Shown: positions 1-9,851, counted from the stretch's first letter. The stretch is 64,000 bases of DNA from Whitmania pigra (GCA_021613335.1 JAJTWR010000236.1:1748501-1812500); one strand, 5' to 3'. Notes: generated by a model from the sequence alone, not told the origin. Translations and numbers: made by a program.

Positions 1-1240
1 CAGATGGCAATTTGACATTTTCTAATCGACAACGAACGCTGTCAAAAAATTACTCGACTCAATGAAGGATAACCCACGATCTAGATAACCAAAACCAATA
101 TGGCGTCTGTATATTATCATGTGCTTGAATTTTCTTTAGGTACGTAATGTGTGTTAATAAATGAGAATTATGTACAGGCACGTGTTTTTCACGGTTTTTT
201 TTTACACAAAAGCAAATGACATAACTTATGCATAATTTATGTTTTCACACTTTTATGTACTGACTGATTGTCCAGTTCCCTCTTAACATCAAAAACATTT
301 TTACAAAAAATAAATAAAATAAACAAACAGCATGTTATCGCTCTGACAAGATCAACAAGAACGAATTGGGTTCGGCGATATAAAAGAATCGACCTAAGCG
401 ACGAGATAATGCTAAGACAAAGGGAATTTGGAGGAATTTCCACTTCAAAAACATAAATACGATAGTTTTTGTAGCATATATTAATTAATTGTGTTGCATT
501 ACATCATAACCACCTTTACAAACAACGACAGTTGCAAAACATTCGCCATTATTTTTGAAATACTGGACAAGAATTAATGAAATAAATTATATTCTCCAAC
601 AATTTAAAACGCTCTCGTTATGATAATCGCTTTCGTCCCTATCGCTTCTATCACAAAATTTAAAACTCGGACGTTAATGAGTCCAGGCATTAATAATCAG
701 AATTTTAAAAGCTTAACGGAAATCATAGAAAATCCTCCACTTGTCGAAATAAGTTTTCAAAATCGTTTTTATCTGATTGTCACTCAAAATCTCAAATTAT
801 ATCCCATCTGATGGATAATCTCAGGATAATCTGAATATTAAAAAAAAATTATAATTTAAAACGTAATACATTAAATAAAGTTTAATTAAAAATCACTAAA
901 GTAATTGACTCCAACTTTTGCAAATCCATCTGTAGACGATGTCAATACTCGCTGGATTGCTAAGCAAGTGAAATAAATGTTATAGTTGCGACAAAATGCA
1001 ACTTCAATCAAAAACACCTCGTGTGGCGTTCATAGAATTGAACTTAATACTTAAGCTGAGGATGTAGCAGTTGCGGAAACAACAATACTTAAAAAATTAT
1101 GGACGCCCCCGCGGGGGCCAATCTGAAACTGAAATGCAAACGCTAGGTTGAATTGTTATTACTGTTTATTAGTGTTGATTAATGTTATTTATACCATTAT
1201 TGTTGATATAAATAGCTCACGTTATGGCGAACCCTCGTTA
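1..1240. repeat. Segmental duplication copy A (partner at 12250-13480)
   Basis: This block is almost base-for-base the same as 12250-13480, at a constant offset of 12249. Only a few substitutions are visible, for example near position 1072 versus 13322. It holds AT-rich host repeat and one Sm-RNA-like unit near 1015-1130. The match stops at about 1236, just after the shared ATAAATAGCTCACGTTAT; copy A continues GGCGAACCC while copy B continues TTCGAAAAG. Short open frames inside, such as 620-811, are repeated unchanged in the duplicate and resemble no protein, so I do not call them genes. Confidence 0.9.
1015..1130 (+). ncRNA. Sm-class RNA-like unit, copy 1 (U7-like layout)
   Basis: Seen: CACCTC at 1015-1020, then ACTTAAG-N5-GAT at about 1049-1063, then about 30 bases unlike most other copies (about 1066-1094), then an Sm-like AAAATTATGG ending at 1102, then a GC hairpin (GCCCC, loop CGCG, GGGGC) at 1105-1118, then the conserved CAATCTGAAACTG. 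CACCTC lies 57 bases before a predicted start near 1072, the spacing found in the U4 genes here. The inferred RNA is about 55-60 nt: a roughly 20 nt variable 5' end, an Sm site and a 3' hairpin. Copy 5 at 13264 has nearly the same variable part because it lies in the duplicated block. Function is unknown; a non-coding repeat is the alternative. Confidence 0.45.
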
Positions 1241-2551
1241 GTTATGCAATAGTGAGAACGTTTTAAATTGTTGGAGAGTATAATTTATTTCATTAATTCT
1301 TGTCCAATATTTCAAAAATAATGGCGGATGTTTTTACAGCTGCCGTTATTTGTAAAGGTGGTTATAAATGTAATGCAAAACAATTAATTAATATTTGCTG
1401 CAAAACATCTATCGTATTTATGTTTAAATAATAATAAATTATGTCATTTGCTTTTGTGTAAAACAAACCGTGAAAAACACGTGCCTGTACATAATTCTCA
1501 TTTATTAAAACACATTACGTACCTAAAGAAAATTCAAGCACATGATAATATATAGACGCCATATTGGTTATCTAGATCATGGGTTATCTCGGGCAGTGAA
1601 ATAATAGGATTCGACTGTAGATACGAAGTTGTTATGCTATTATAACTTTTAAAATATCTTACTTGCATGCAATTATTCAGCTAACGAAAATTGATCTTTA
1701 CTTTGCCTTCCTTATGTGCAACTATTTAAAAGTGTTTTATTGTTCAAAAATTCACATCATGTTTTTGACAAATAATATTTGTATTTATTAAACTAGTGAT
1801 TAGTTTACATTTATCCATAATTATAAATCTAATAACTAAAGCACGGGTTCAAAAGTTTTACATCGCGTCGAGTAGAAGCATCCAGAATTATTTTTTCTTT
1901 TCAAACCGCCCCCTTAAGGGCTTCCAAAGATTATCTGGAAAAGTTTCATGCAATAATAAGAACGTTTTAAATTGTTGGAGAATATAATTTATTTCATTAA
2001 TTCTTGTCCAGTATTTCAAAAATAATGGCGGATGTTTTGCAACTGTCGTTGTTTGTAAAGGTGGCTATGATGTAATGCAATACAATCAATTAATGTATGC
2101 TACAAAACATCTATCGTATTTATGTTTTTGAAGTGGAAATTCTTCCAAATTCCCTTTGTCTTAGCATTATCTCGTCGGTTATGTCGATTCTTTTATATCG
2201 CCGAACCCAATTCGCTCTTGTTGATCTTGTCAGAGGGATAACATGCTGTTTGTTTATTTTATTTATTTTTTGTAAAAATGTCTGTTGATGTTAAGAGGAA
2301 ACTGGACAATGAGTCAGTAGAGAAAATTATAAAATCTGCATAAATTATGTCAATTGATTTTGTGTAAAAAAAACCATGAAAAACACGTGCCTGTACATTC
2401 TTATTTATTTATTTTTTGTTTTGTGTACTACGACAAATAATATTTGTATTTATAACTAACTATTGATTAGTTTACATTTATCGCCAATTATAAATCTAAT
2501 AACTAATAATCCGCAACGAGCAGAACACTCAAGAATTATTTTTTTTTTAAA
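1241..2551. repeat. AT-rich host repeat mosaic
   Basis: No gene seen. The recognisable modules recur through the first 21 kb: a block with ATGGCGGATGTTTT (also at about 2022, 3307, 4262, 10070, 13566 and 18078), a block with CGTGAAAAACACGTGCC, and a block with TATCGCCGAACCCAATTC. Short open frames, such as 2097-2288 and its counterpart 4337-4528, are shared between copies but carry copy-specific changes without any protein resemblance. Confidence 0.75.
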
Positions 2552-2696
2552 CCGCCCCCTTAAGGGCTTCCAAAGATTGCAGTTGCCCACCCACTTGAGT
2601 GAGGGACACTGCGGGGTATTGGGTTTAGTTTTCAACTAGCAATAACCGCGCCTCGGATCAACCTCACCGGCTACGGTACTGCCACTGCGCAAAGCT
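2552..2696 (-). ncRNA. U4: U4 snRNA, copy a
   Basis: On the minus strand the 5' end reads AGCTTTGCGCAGTGGCAGTA and continues through the family's GAGGCGCG, ATTGCTA and GAAAACT blocks, which form the U6-pairing region and the 5' stem-loop bound by 15.5K/PRP31 in the U4/U6 di-snRNP. The 3' part has an Sm-like AATCTTTGG and a terminal hairpin around CCCTTAAGGG. Length is 145 nt, as expected. The promoter block is conserved upstream, at higher coordinates, including CTTAAG 24-29 bases before the start. The distal promoter element near -57 is altered here (AATCTTTTAAGGGTG on the plus strand), so this copy may be weak or inactive. Confidence 0.85.
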
Positions 2697-2749
2697 GGTT
2701 AATCCATGGCAATCGGGTCCTTAAGTGCACAGGCGTAGAATCTTTTAAG

Positions 2750-3700
2750 GGTGATTTTTTTTTTAAACTAAGTTCAAAGTTTATACGCTAAATTGGTTAA
2801 ATAACGTCCAAATGAAAGTTATCACATTTTTATTGCTTTATTATTTTAAATATTTATACCTTTTATTGAAATTTTGTAATATTCGCCAGGTGAATCATCA
2901 CACTGTCGACATATGGAAAGACTCACTCAGATTTCCTCAATTAATGATGTAACTGTTTAGAAGAATATACCTTATATGTTTTTGTTGAGATAAAATGCAC
3001 TTCAATCAGAAACACCTCGTTTGGCGTTCATAGAAGAAGTGAAATACTTAAGCTGAGGAGGTTGCTGGGCTAAAAACGACGAACCGCTTAAATATTTATG
3101 GACGCCCCCGCGGGGGCCGATCTAAAACTGAACTGAAGACGCTCGGTTAAATTATTATTGTTTATTAGTGTTCATGTTATTTATACCATTATTGTTGATA
3201 TAAATAGCTCACGTTATCTGGAAAATATCCATGCAATAGTAAGAACATTTTAAATTGGTGGAGGATATGATTTATTTCTTTAAATATTGTCCAGTATTTC
3301 AAAAATAATGGCGGATGTTTTACAACTGTCGTTGTTTGTAAAGGTGGTTATGATGATGATAATGATGATGATGGTTATGATGTAATGCAATACAAATATT
3401 TAATATATGCTACAAAACATCTATAGTATTTATGTTTTTGAAGTCTAAATTCCTCCAAATTCTCTTTGTCTTGGTATTATTTCATCTGTTATGTCGATTC
3501 ATTTATATCGCCGAACCCAATTCGCTCTTGTTGATCTTGTCAGAGGGATAACATGCTCTTTGTTTATTTTATTTATTTTTTGTAAAAATGTTTTTTGATG
3601 TTAAGAGGGAACTGGACAATCAGTCAGTAGAGAAAATTTAAGAAATCATACTGCATAAATTATGTCAATTGCATAAATTATATCAATTGCATAATACTTA
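2750..3700. repeat. Host repeat mosaic between U4 copy a and the SINE pair
   Basis: AT-rich repeat modules flank the Sm-RNA-like unit of 3013-3120. A short GAT run lies at 3353-3374. No protein gene is seen. Confidence 0.7.
3013..3120 (+). ncRNA. Sm-class RNA-like unit, copy 2
   Basis: CACCTC at 3013-3018, ACTTAAGCTGAGGA before a private 28-base segment (about 3063-3090), Sm-like AATATTTATGG at 3091-3101, and hairpin GCCCC/CGCG/GGGGC at about 3104-3117 followed by GATCTAAAACTG. The predicted start by the U4 spacing is about 3070. Same architecture as copy 1 with an unrelated variable segment. Confidence 0.45.
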
Positions 3701-3714
3701 AGCTGAGGATGTCG
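3694..3714 (+). other. Truncated Sm-RNA-like unit joined to a SINE
   Basis: The promoter-proximal ACTTAAGCTGAGGATGTCG is present but is then replaced by SINE sequence. The Sm site and hairpin are absent. The break falls exactly where the hypervariable segment begins in intact copies. Confidence 0.5.
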
Positions 3715-3872
3715 TCGATCAAAGCAATGTTTTATTAACGTCCGTTGCATAGCTAGATGATTAGGACGGTTCTCCCGAAGCGGGGTTTGAATTATGTCCG
3801 AAATTAAAATATTATAAGTTCAAATCATCTCAGTTATGCAACGGACTATAATCAAATAAACAAATAAAAGAT
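3715..3872. mobile_element. Two SINE fragments, head to head
   Basis: The minus-strand fragment (about 3715-3800) keeps the end of a tRNA-like head (AAACCCCGCTTCGGG on the minus strand) and the conserved tail core GTCCTAATCATCTAG...GCAACGGAC. The plus-strand fragment (about 3815-3872) is the same tail, GTTCAAATCATCTCAG...ATGCAACGGAC, ending in AAATAAACAAATAAA. The two tails form an inverted repeat that could pass for a MITE, but single tails elsewhere (9852, 16127, 19063, 48185) fit a SINE better. Confidence 0.55.
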
Positions 3873-3988
3873 TATAATGAATGTGGTGGTGATGATGATG
3901 TTGATAATTAATAACAATTGTTGTAATTAAAAGAAAAAACAAGTGGAATAAATGTTTTTGTTGAGACAAAATGCACCTCAATCAGAAA

Positions 3989-4110
3989 CACCTCGTTTCA
4001 TAGAAGAAGTGAAATACTTAAACTAAGGATGTCGACACGGTTTGCAATGGAATGTTGTATAGAGATTTATGGACGCCGATCTGAAACTGAACTGCAGATG
4101 ATCGGTTAAA
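3989..4110 (+). ncRNA. Sm-class RNA-like unit, copy 3 (decayed)
   Basis: The promoter block is present with a short deletion after CACCTCGTTT. The variable segment is private (about 4033-4063) and the Sm-like AGATTTATGG is kept. The GC hairpin is gone: GGACGCC runs directly into GATCTGAAACTG. Likely a pseudogene of the family. Confidence 0.4.
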
Positions 4111-4793
4111 TTGTTAAATTCTTTATTGTTGTTATTTTATACCATTATTGTTGATATAAACAGCTCACGTTATCTCGAAAAGTTTCATGAAATAGTGAGA
4201 ACGTTTTAAATTGTTGGAGAATATAATTTATTTCATTAATTCTTGTCCAGTATTTCAAAAATAATGGCGGATGTTTTGCAACTATCGTTGTTTGTAAAGG
4301 TGTATATTGATGTAATGCAATACAATTAATTAATATATGCTACAAAACATCTATAGTATTTATGTTTTTGAAGTGGAAATACCTCCAAATTCTCTTTGTC
4401 TTAGCATTATCTCGTCAGTTATGTCGATTCTTTTATATCGCCGAACCCAATTCGCTCTTGTTGATCATGTCAGAGGGATAACATGCTGTTTGTTTATTTT
4501 ATTTATTTTTTGTAAAAATGTCTGTTGATGTTAAGAGGAAACTGGACAATGAGTCAGTAGAGAAAATTATAAAATCTGCATAAATTATGTCAATTGATTT
4601 TGTGTAGAAAAAACCATGAAAAACACGTGCCTGTACATTCTTATTTATTTATTTTTTGTTTTGTGTACTACGACAAATAATATTTGTATTTATAACTAAA
4701 TATTGATTAGTTTACATTTATCGCCAATTATAAATCTAATAACTAATAATCCACAACGAGCAGAACACTCAAGAATTATTTTTTTTTTTAAAA

Positions 4794-4939
4794 CCGCCCC
4801 CTTAAGGGCTTCCAAAAGATTGCAGTTGCCCACCCACTTGAGTGAGGGACACTGCGGGGTATTGGGTTTAGTTTTCAACTAGCAATAACCGCGCCTCGGA
4901 TCAACCTCACCGGCTACGGTACTGCCACTGCGCAAAGCT
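4794..4939 (-). ncRNA. U4: U4 snRNA, copy b
   Basis: Nearly identical to copy a, with one extra A in the Sm region (AATCTTTTGG rather than AATCTTTGG), which could weaken Sm assembly. It lies in a block repeated at 13480-14430 with its own U4 (copy c). The upstream conserved block through CACAGGCGTAGAAGC is present. Confidence 0.85.
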
Positions 4940-5144
4940 GGTTAATCCTTGGCAATCGGGTCCTTAAGTGCACAGGCGTAGAAGCTTTTAAAGGTGGATT
5001 TATTTTAAAAACTAAGTTCAAAAAATTGGTTAAATAACGTGCAAATGAAAGTTATCACATTTTTAGTGCTTTATTATTATAAATAATTATATCTTTTATT
5101 GAAAAAATATAATTTGCGACAGGTGGATCATCAAACTGTCGACA

Positions 5145-5149
5145 GATGG
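5145..5149. repeat. Target-site duplication, left (GATGG)
   Basis: GATGG directly precedes the LTR start TGTTGGG and recurs at 8468-8472. The related unoccupied locus near 14427 has a single GATGG in GACAGATGGAAAGACTC. Confidence 0.9.
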
Positions 5150-5373
5150 TGTTGGGTCTTTGAAACAATAACCAGTTGAACAGAAAACTTTATTGGCGGT
5201 CAAATATTCAGGAACAGAAACTAGAACTAAATATCGCTAATGGCCAGTACGTAATATAACCAACTCGCAATCCCTATCGTATAACAACCGTATCACTCCG
5301 TATCGAACCAAACTCTAAAAACTCTCTCGCTCCCGAGGTCTGTTCTTTTTATACCCGAAATGACGTCACAACA
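5150..5373 (-). repeat. 3' LTR of the gypsy element
   Basis: By element orientation this is the downstream LTR. On the minus strand it starts TGTTGTGACGTCATTTCGGG, with a TGACGTCA (CRE-like) palindrome, then TATAAAAAG about 20 bases in, and an AATAAAG polyadenylation signal near the far end. The element's reading frame ends inside it at 5366. Confidence 0.92.
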
Positions 5374-8119
5374 CCTCCGCGCCAGCCGAAGAGTCTCCCA
5401 GAGCTTTGAGGCGTAATCTTTCTGACCGTCTAGGCAGGGTAAGTCCTTGATCCAGTATGTTCGGTCGCTGGAAATTTCTTCGTCCTCTTGGTCGACCTCT
5501 GGGTCTTCTCGGCGGTTGTACTGTTGTGGGTATTGTTGTTGTAAGTGTAACATTTCTTGCAGTTGGAGTGGGACCCGGCACCATGCCTGGGTCATCGTCT
5601 TCCTCTACTCCGTGTCTGGGCCTCAATTGCTCCACGTGCCTCTTCCAAGTAGGTCCTTTTGGCACGGCCTGTATCAAAACATGGCGAGGTCCCAAGACTT
5701 GAACTACAATTGCCGGGATCCATCTAGGAACGCGATCCTTACCCGGACCGATGCGTTGTACGTAACAGGGTTTCCCGACATCGAATTTGGTGTTGTTCGT
5801 TCTCTTGTTGGACGTAAGATCGTTCTGTCTGTTTTGAAAACGTTTGGCAATTTGAGACACCGAAGGTAAAAGTGCGTCTAATTTTCCTCGTATTTGTCTC
5901 CCGTCTCTCTCTGCTTCCGAACTCCAAATCCAGGGTGTTTCTTTTCTGGTTAGACTCGTTAACGGCTCAGCAATGGTCGAAAGGTTTGGGATGAATTTGT
6001 GGTAGAACTGCACTGATCCCAAAAATGAGCGTAATGTTGATGTATTTGTTGGCCTTGGCATGTTCGTCAAAGCGTCCGCACGTTTCCCCTTTTCTATCCC
6101 GCTTTTTGAAATAACGAATCCCAGATATTCCATCGAATCTTTTGCAAAAATGCACTTGTTTTTATTGCATCTCAATCCTTTGTCTCGTAACCTTTGTAGT
6201 AAAGCTTTCAGGTTTTGAAGGTGTTCTTTGGAGTTGGAACCACCGACAAGAATGTCGTCTAGATAGACTGCGACTCCTTGTAGATCACAAGTCAATCTGT
6301 CCATTATTTCTTGGAAGTAACCTGGAGCTGAAATTATTCCAAAAGGTAGTCTCGTTTGAAGTAAAACTCCTCTATTTGTGATCAACGCGAGTTTTTGTTG
6401 ACTCTTAGGAGCGAGTTTGACTTGATTGAATGCATCTGCTAAATCAATCTTGCTGAAGTAACGACTTCCTCCAAGTTTTCTCATAAGATCCTCAGGCAGT
6501 GGCATTGGGTATCGGTGAGGTTCCAACTGGGAATTTACGGTCACCGAATAATCTCCGCAGATTCGAAACTTAGCCTTCTTTTCGCCTGGTCTCAGACTCT
6601 TTCGAATCGGAACTATCGGAGTTCCGTAATCATTGAAGTGTGTTGGGATCCAAATCCCTTTCTTTATTCCTGCATCAAGAGCCTGATTTAGATCTTCTTG
6701 AATTGAAAATGGAACTGTTCTTGCTTTCACAAAAATTGGCGTTGCTTCCTGTTTGAATTTTACCTCCAGTTCGAAATCTTTCAAACAACCAAGATCTTGC
6801 TCGAAACATTCTTTGAAATCGTGGCAAATTTTAAGACATGCTTTTTCGACGGTTTTTGGATCCGTTTCTTCATCAACCTTGAAAACATGATTGCGTAGCA
6901 AGTCCGACATATCGATTTGCAATTCAACTATGGCTTTCCTGCCAAGAATGTTGAGTTTTGGCAACTTGGTGACATTGAATTCTAGAGGTACTTCTTGAAG
7001 GTCTAATGTCGAAACCATCATTTCGCAGACTCCTAAGTTCGGGATTGAGTCCCCAGTTGCGGAAATATATTTCGTACTGGAAGGTGTAAGCTTGGGTTTT
7101 CCCCACCTGTTCCACACTTCCATTGAGCAAAAGTTATCCCTGGCTCCGCTGTCCAACTCGAAAACAAATTCTGAATTTCCAATTTGTAACTTTTGTACGA
7201 GAGGGGAGTGGCTCGGAATTGTATGGATTGAATTCACTTTTCTCTCTCTTTTGAACTTTTTCTTTAAACATGCTTTTTCTAAATGTCCTATGATTCCACA
7301 GAAGTTGCATTCAGTTTTGACATGCCTGCAATCATTGGCGTGGTGTCCTTTTGTTCCACATCTTGGACACGTCCCTTTCGGGAATGGAAATTTAGAGAGT
7401 TGCTGTACTTGGCGTTTTGGTTTGAAATTCACTTTTTCTTGTTTGTTGTCGGCAGGTTTGAACACTTTCATTACCGGTTCGTCCGGTGTGCCGTGTACTG
7501 TGGCTTTGGCAACCTTAGCAGATTCTTCCACTTCCGTAGCAATTTCAACTGCCCGATTGAAAGTTAATTCATCATCTGGAATTTTGAAAAGCGACTTGAG
7601 AACCGCCTCGTTGTCAACAGAACATACAAATCTTGTTCTCAAGGCTTCGTCGAGTGTGTCCTCAATACTAGGAAAGTCGCATTTAGAAGCTGCTGTTCGA
7701 ATTTTCGCCGCGAGTTCTTGAATGGTCTCGCCAGGTTGCCTTTTTATCTCGGTCCAAAATCTAAACCTTTCTCTCACAATGAATCTTTTGGGGTTGAAAT
7801 TTTCCGTCATTACTGCTTGAATTTCCGAAAAGTCTAACTTATTGACTTCGCATGGAATTGTCTTTTGTGAAGCCGCAGTTTGTAAGAGTTTGTAAATTGA
7901 AGTTGACTGGTTTGTGAGGAAAACGTGAGTAATTTTTGAGGTCGGAATAGAGTTTGCTTCTGTAAAGGTTTGAAACCGACTCATGTAGTCACCCCAGAGC
8001 TCTTTATTCGGTTCGAAAGGCATGAAATTAGGGATGGTCGTAGAATTCTCAGCAATTGACCGAACCAGGGTTTCCATTTGTTTCGAAAATAGTTCCAGAA
8101 ATTTAGCGATATCCGCCAT
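5366..8119 (-). CDS. Gag-Pol polyprotein of gypsy element, RNase H and integrase core deleted
   Basis: An open frame runs on two codons upstream, but they begin with GTG; the first ATG is at 8119 and gives MADIAKFLELF and about 917 residues. Numbering below adds those two codons. Order: Gag capsid-like region (about 30-210), two CCHC zinc knuckles (253-266, 273-286), aspartic protease with DSGA at 325-328, reverse transcriptase with FSKIDLADAF near 557-566 and catalytic YLDD at 621-624. After TPWIWSSEAE (about 739) the sequence passes straight into GRQIRGKLDALLPS, normally near the integrase C-terminus, then a basic tail. RNase H and the DDE integrase core are absent, without a stop or frameshift. 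The Gag-protease-RT part looks intact. Open frames on the other strand here are shadows. Confidence 0.93.
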   Translation of the reverse strand: MADIAKFLELFSKQMETLVRSIAENSTTIPNFMPFEPNKELWGDYMSRFQTFTEANSIPTSKITHVFLTNQSTSIYKLLQTAASQKTIPCEVNKLDFSEIQAVMTENFNPKRFIVRERFRFWTEIKRQPGETIQELAAKIRTAASKCDFPSIEDTLDEALRTRFVCSVDNEAVLKSLFKIPDDELTFNRAVEIATEVEESAKVAKATVHGTPDEPVMKVFKPADNKQEKVNFKPKRQVQQLSKFPFPKGTCPRCGTKGHHANDCRHVKTECNFCGIIGHLEKACLKKKFKRERKVNSIHTIPSHSPLVQKLQIGNSEFVFELDSGARDNFCSMEVWNRWGKPKLTPSSTKYISATGDSIPNLGVCEMMVSTLDLQEVPLEFNVTKLPKLNILGRKAIVELQIDMSDLLRNHVFKVDEETDPKTVEKACLKICHDFKECFEQDLGCLKDFELEVKFKQEATPIFVKARTVPFSIQEDLNQALDAGIKKGIWIPTHFNDYGTPIVPIRKSLRPGEKKAKFRICGDYSVTVNSQLEPHRYPMPLPEDLMRKLGGSRYFSKIDLADAFNQVKLAPKSQQKLALITNRGVLLQTRLPFGIISAPGYFQEIMDRLTCDLQGVAVYLDDILVGGSNSKEHLQNLKALLQRLRDKGLRCNKNKCIFAKDSMEYLGFVISKSGIEKGKRADALTNMPRPTNTSTLRSFLGSVQFYHKFIPNLSTIAEPLTSLTRKETPWIWSSEAERDGRQIRGKLDALLPSVSQIAKRFQNRQNDLTSNKRTNNTKFDVGKPCYVQRIGPGKDRVPRWIPAIVVQVLGPRHVLIQAVPKGPTWKRHVEQLRPRHGVEEDDDPGMVPGPTPTARNVTLTTTIPTTVQPPRRPRGRPRGRRNFQRPNILDQGLTLPRRSERLRLKALGDSSAGAEVL

Positions 8120-8227
8120 TTTCACCCGCTTTGAAATTCAAATACACTGCTACTGAACAAATTCTGACAAACCTTTTCTGTTGGTTTCCTTGAAAGTATC
8201 TCTTTTCAGACTTTGAAACTTTTCTTT

Positions 8228-8241
8228 CGTCGACTGCGCCA
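8228..8241 (-). promoter_or_regulatory. Primer-binding site of the gypsy element
   Basis: Two bases inside the 5' LTR edge the minus strand reads TGGCGCAGTCGACG. TGG plus complementarity to a tRNA 3' end is the usual layout for a minus-strand primer site. I cannot say which tRNA is used. Confidence 0.6.
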
Positions 8242-8243
8242 GT

Positions 8244-8467
8244 TGTTGGGTCTTTGAAACAATAACCAGTTGAACAGAAAACTTTATTGGCGGTCAAATA
8301 TTCAGGAACAGAAACTAGAACTAAATATCGCTAATGGCCAGTACGTAATATAACCAACTCGCAATCCCTATCGTATAACAACCGTATCACTCCGTATCGA
8401 ACCAAACTCTAAAAACTCTCTCGCTCCCGAGGTCTGTTCTTTTTATACCCGAAATGACGTCACAACA
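8244..8467 (-). repeat. 5' LTR of the gypsy element
   Basis: Matches 5150-5373 throughout by eye. On the minus strand it supplies the CRE-like TGACGTCA, a TATAAAAAG box and the transcription start region for the element. The right target duplication, GATGG, is 8468-8472. Confidence 0.92.
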
Positions 8468-8472
8468 GATGG

Positions 8473-9200
8473 AAAGACTCACTTAGGTTTCCTCAATTAC
8501 TGGTGTGACTGTTTAGAAGAATATACATTGGAACCACTTATCTCGACCTCGGTTATTTTCCAAATTCTATTAAGTCGTCGGATTTGAAGTGGAAACGCCA
8601 AATTCCCTCTTTGTCTTATCATTCTTTTAGGTCGCCCTCTCCCCAAAATCCGCCCTTTTGCATATCTGATATTGATTTGTGGTAGTGACATAGTGGTTGT
8701 AATAATTACTTTTACTAATTTAATACTATATTTGTTGTTATGTCGTTATTGGTGTTCTATTTAGACAAAATTCAATAGTAAAGTAAGCTCTTTATATCGG
8801 CGCTGTCACAGTTTTGTTATTATTATTATTATAATTATGTGCTTTTTGTTTTAAAATTTATTTCATTATTTTGTCGAATACATTAAAACGCGACAAATTC
8901 TATATGGCCATTAGCGATGAAAATGATGATAAAAAAGCAATGATGCCGTAGTTGTTAATAATAGTTAGTAAAACCGGGTAGAATTATAACCGACATGGAG
9001 ATGGGGTTAAAGGTCACACATTGAGAAACACCTCGTCTGGTTTTGGAAGAAAACGTCAAAAACATGCACGAAATTTGCTTTGCTGATGAGATTTCATATC
9101 TGGATTATATTTAAAGGTGCAAAAGCCTGGCGAATGCTTTGCGAAGGTCGGCGTTTGTATTTGGTGATCGTGAAGCGATGAACTTAAGATAACAAGTGTA
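8473..9200. repeat. Host repeat block, paired with 14437-15120
   Basis: Continues the host repeat interrupted by the LTR element; the uninterrupted partner is at 14437-15120. It contains TTTGTGGTAGTGACATAGTGG and a CACCTC promoter-like block at 9029 (see separate entry). No protein gene is seen. Confidence 0.75.
9029..9181 (+). ncRNA. Possible second small-RNA unit with the same promoter start
   Basis: AAACACCTCGTCTGG at 9026-9040 resembles the AAACACCTCGTTTGG of the Sm-RNA-like units. By the U4 spacing a start would fall near 9086. The region after it, conserved with 15035-15122, contains an imperfect hairpin (GCAAAAGC...GCTTTGC) and an Sm-like GTATTTGG. I recognise no known RNA. Weak call based on promoter resemblance and conservation in two copies. 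Confidence 0.25.
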
Positions 9201-9520
9201 CGTTATTTAATGTCCGTAATGTTTATCATGCATTATATACATTAAGCTGATATACGTTTTATTGATATTAATTATTTTTATTGAATTATTTCCAATTGAC
9301 TAAAATATGTACTAAATTTCATTGATAACAAATTGCGATGGTGTTGAGTTGAACGAGGTACTTCTAACTGTCTTAAATTTTTTTATTAAATATTGGAGAA
9401 AATAATTAAATTATTATTTATTTTTTGAGGTTTGATCCATTACTACCAGCTTGGCGAATGAACCTTTGAATAAGAGAATGTAATGTTGATAATTAACAAC
9501 AATTGCTGTAATTAGTAGAA
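9200..9520. other. AT-rich spacer
   Basis: Nothing recognisable apart from short AT-rich stretches; the repeat modules resume at about 9490. Confidence 0.5.
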
Positions 9521-9560
9521 TAAATGTTTTTGTTGAGACAAAATGCACTTCAATCAGAAA

Positions 9561-9675
9561 CACCTCGTTTGACGTTCATAGAAGAAGTGAAATACTTAAG
9601 CTGATGATGTTAATCTCTAGTTTTTCCTATACCACAATATTTATGGAGACCCCTGGGGGGTCAATCTGAAACTGA
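9561..9675 (+). ncRNA. Sm-class RNA-like unit, copy 4 (compensated hairpin)
   Basis: CACCTC at 9561-9566, ACTTAAGCTGATGATGTT, private variable segment (about 9611-9635), Sm-like AATATTTATGG at 9636-9646, and a hairpin at 9648-9662 reading GACCCC-TGG-GGGGTC. In other copies the stem is GCCCC/GGGGC; here sequence changes on both arms leave it fully paired. This is the best evidence that the hairpin acts as RNA structure. Confidence 0.5.
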
Positions 9676-9851
9676 ACTGCAGACGCTCGGTTAAATTGTT
9701 GTTATTGTTAATTAGTGTTGGTGTTATTTATACCATTATTGTTGATGTAAATAGCTCACGTTATATCTAACCCTCGTTGGTTATGCAACAGTGAGAACGT
9801 TTTAAATTGGTGGATAATATAATTTATTTCATTAATTCTTGTTCAGTATTT

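Larger units (their letters stand above)
5150..8467 (-). mobile_element. Ty3/gypsy LTR retrotransposon, internally deleted
   Basis: A 3318 bp element with two 224 bp LTRs (5150-5373 and 8244-8467) that look identical by eye, TG...CA ends and a 5 bp GATGG target duplication, in minus orientation. A single long frame encodes gag, protease and reverse transcriptase, then jumps in frame to the tail of integrase. RNase H and the integrase core are missing, so the copy is presumably non-autonomous. Its zinc knuckles, DSGA protease and YLDD motif place it in Ty3/gypsy, resembling the Mag/K02A2.6-type clade. The identical LTRs and the empty site in the host repeat copy indicate recent insertion. Confidence 0.95.

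Noticed and set aside
620..811. 63-residue open frame, repeated at 12871-13062
   Set aside because: It is identical because the DNA block is duplicated; no codon-level conservation or protein resemblance.
2097..2288. Open frame related to 4337-4528 and 12486-12728 (minus)
   Set aside because: Falls in a dispersed AT-rich repeat; changes between copies are not biased to silent sites and frames occur on either strand.
3715..3872. MITE with ~28 bp inverted ends
   Set aside because: Inverted ends are explained by two opposed SINE tails; single tails occur elsewhere.
5447..7721. Plus-strand open frames across the gypsy element
   Set aside because: Shadows of the minus-strand gag-pol frame.
8660..8700. 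TTTGTGGTAGTG block resembling the U1 snRNA Sm region (also at 14660)
   Set aside because: Only about 13 bases match. No U1 5' end (ATACTTACCTG) or stem-loops lie upstream.
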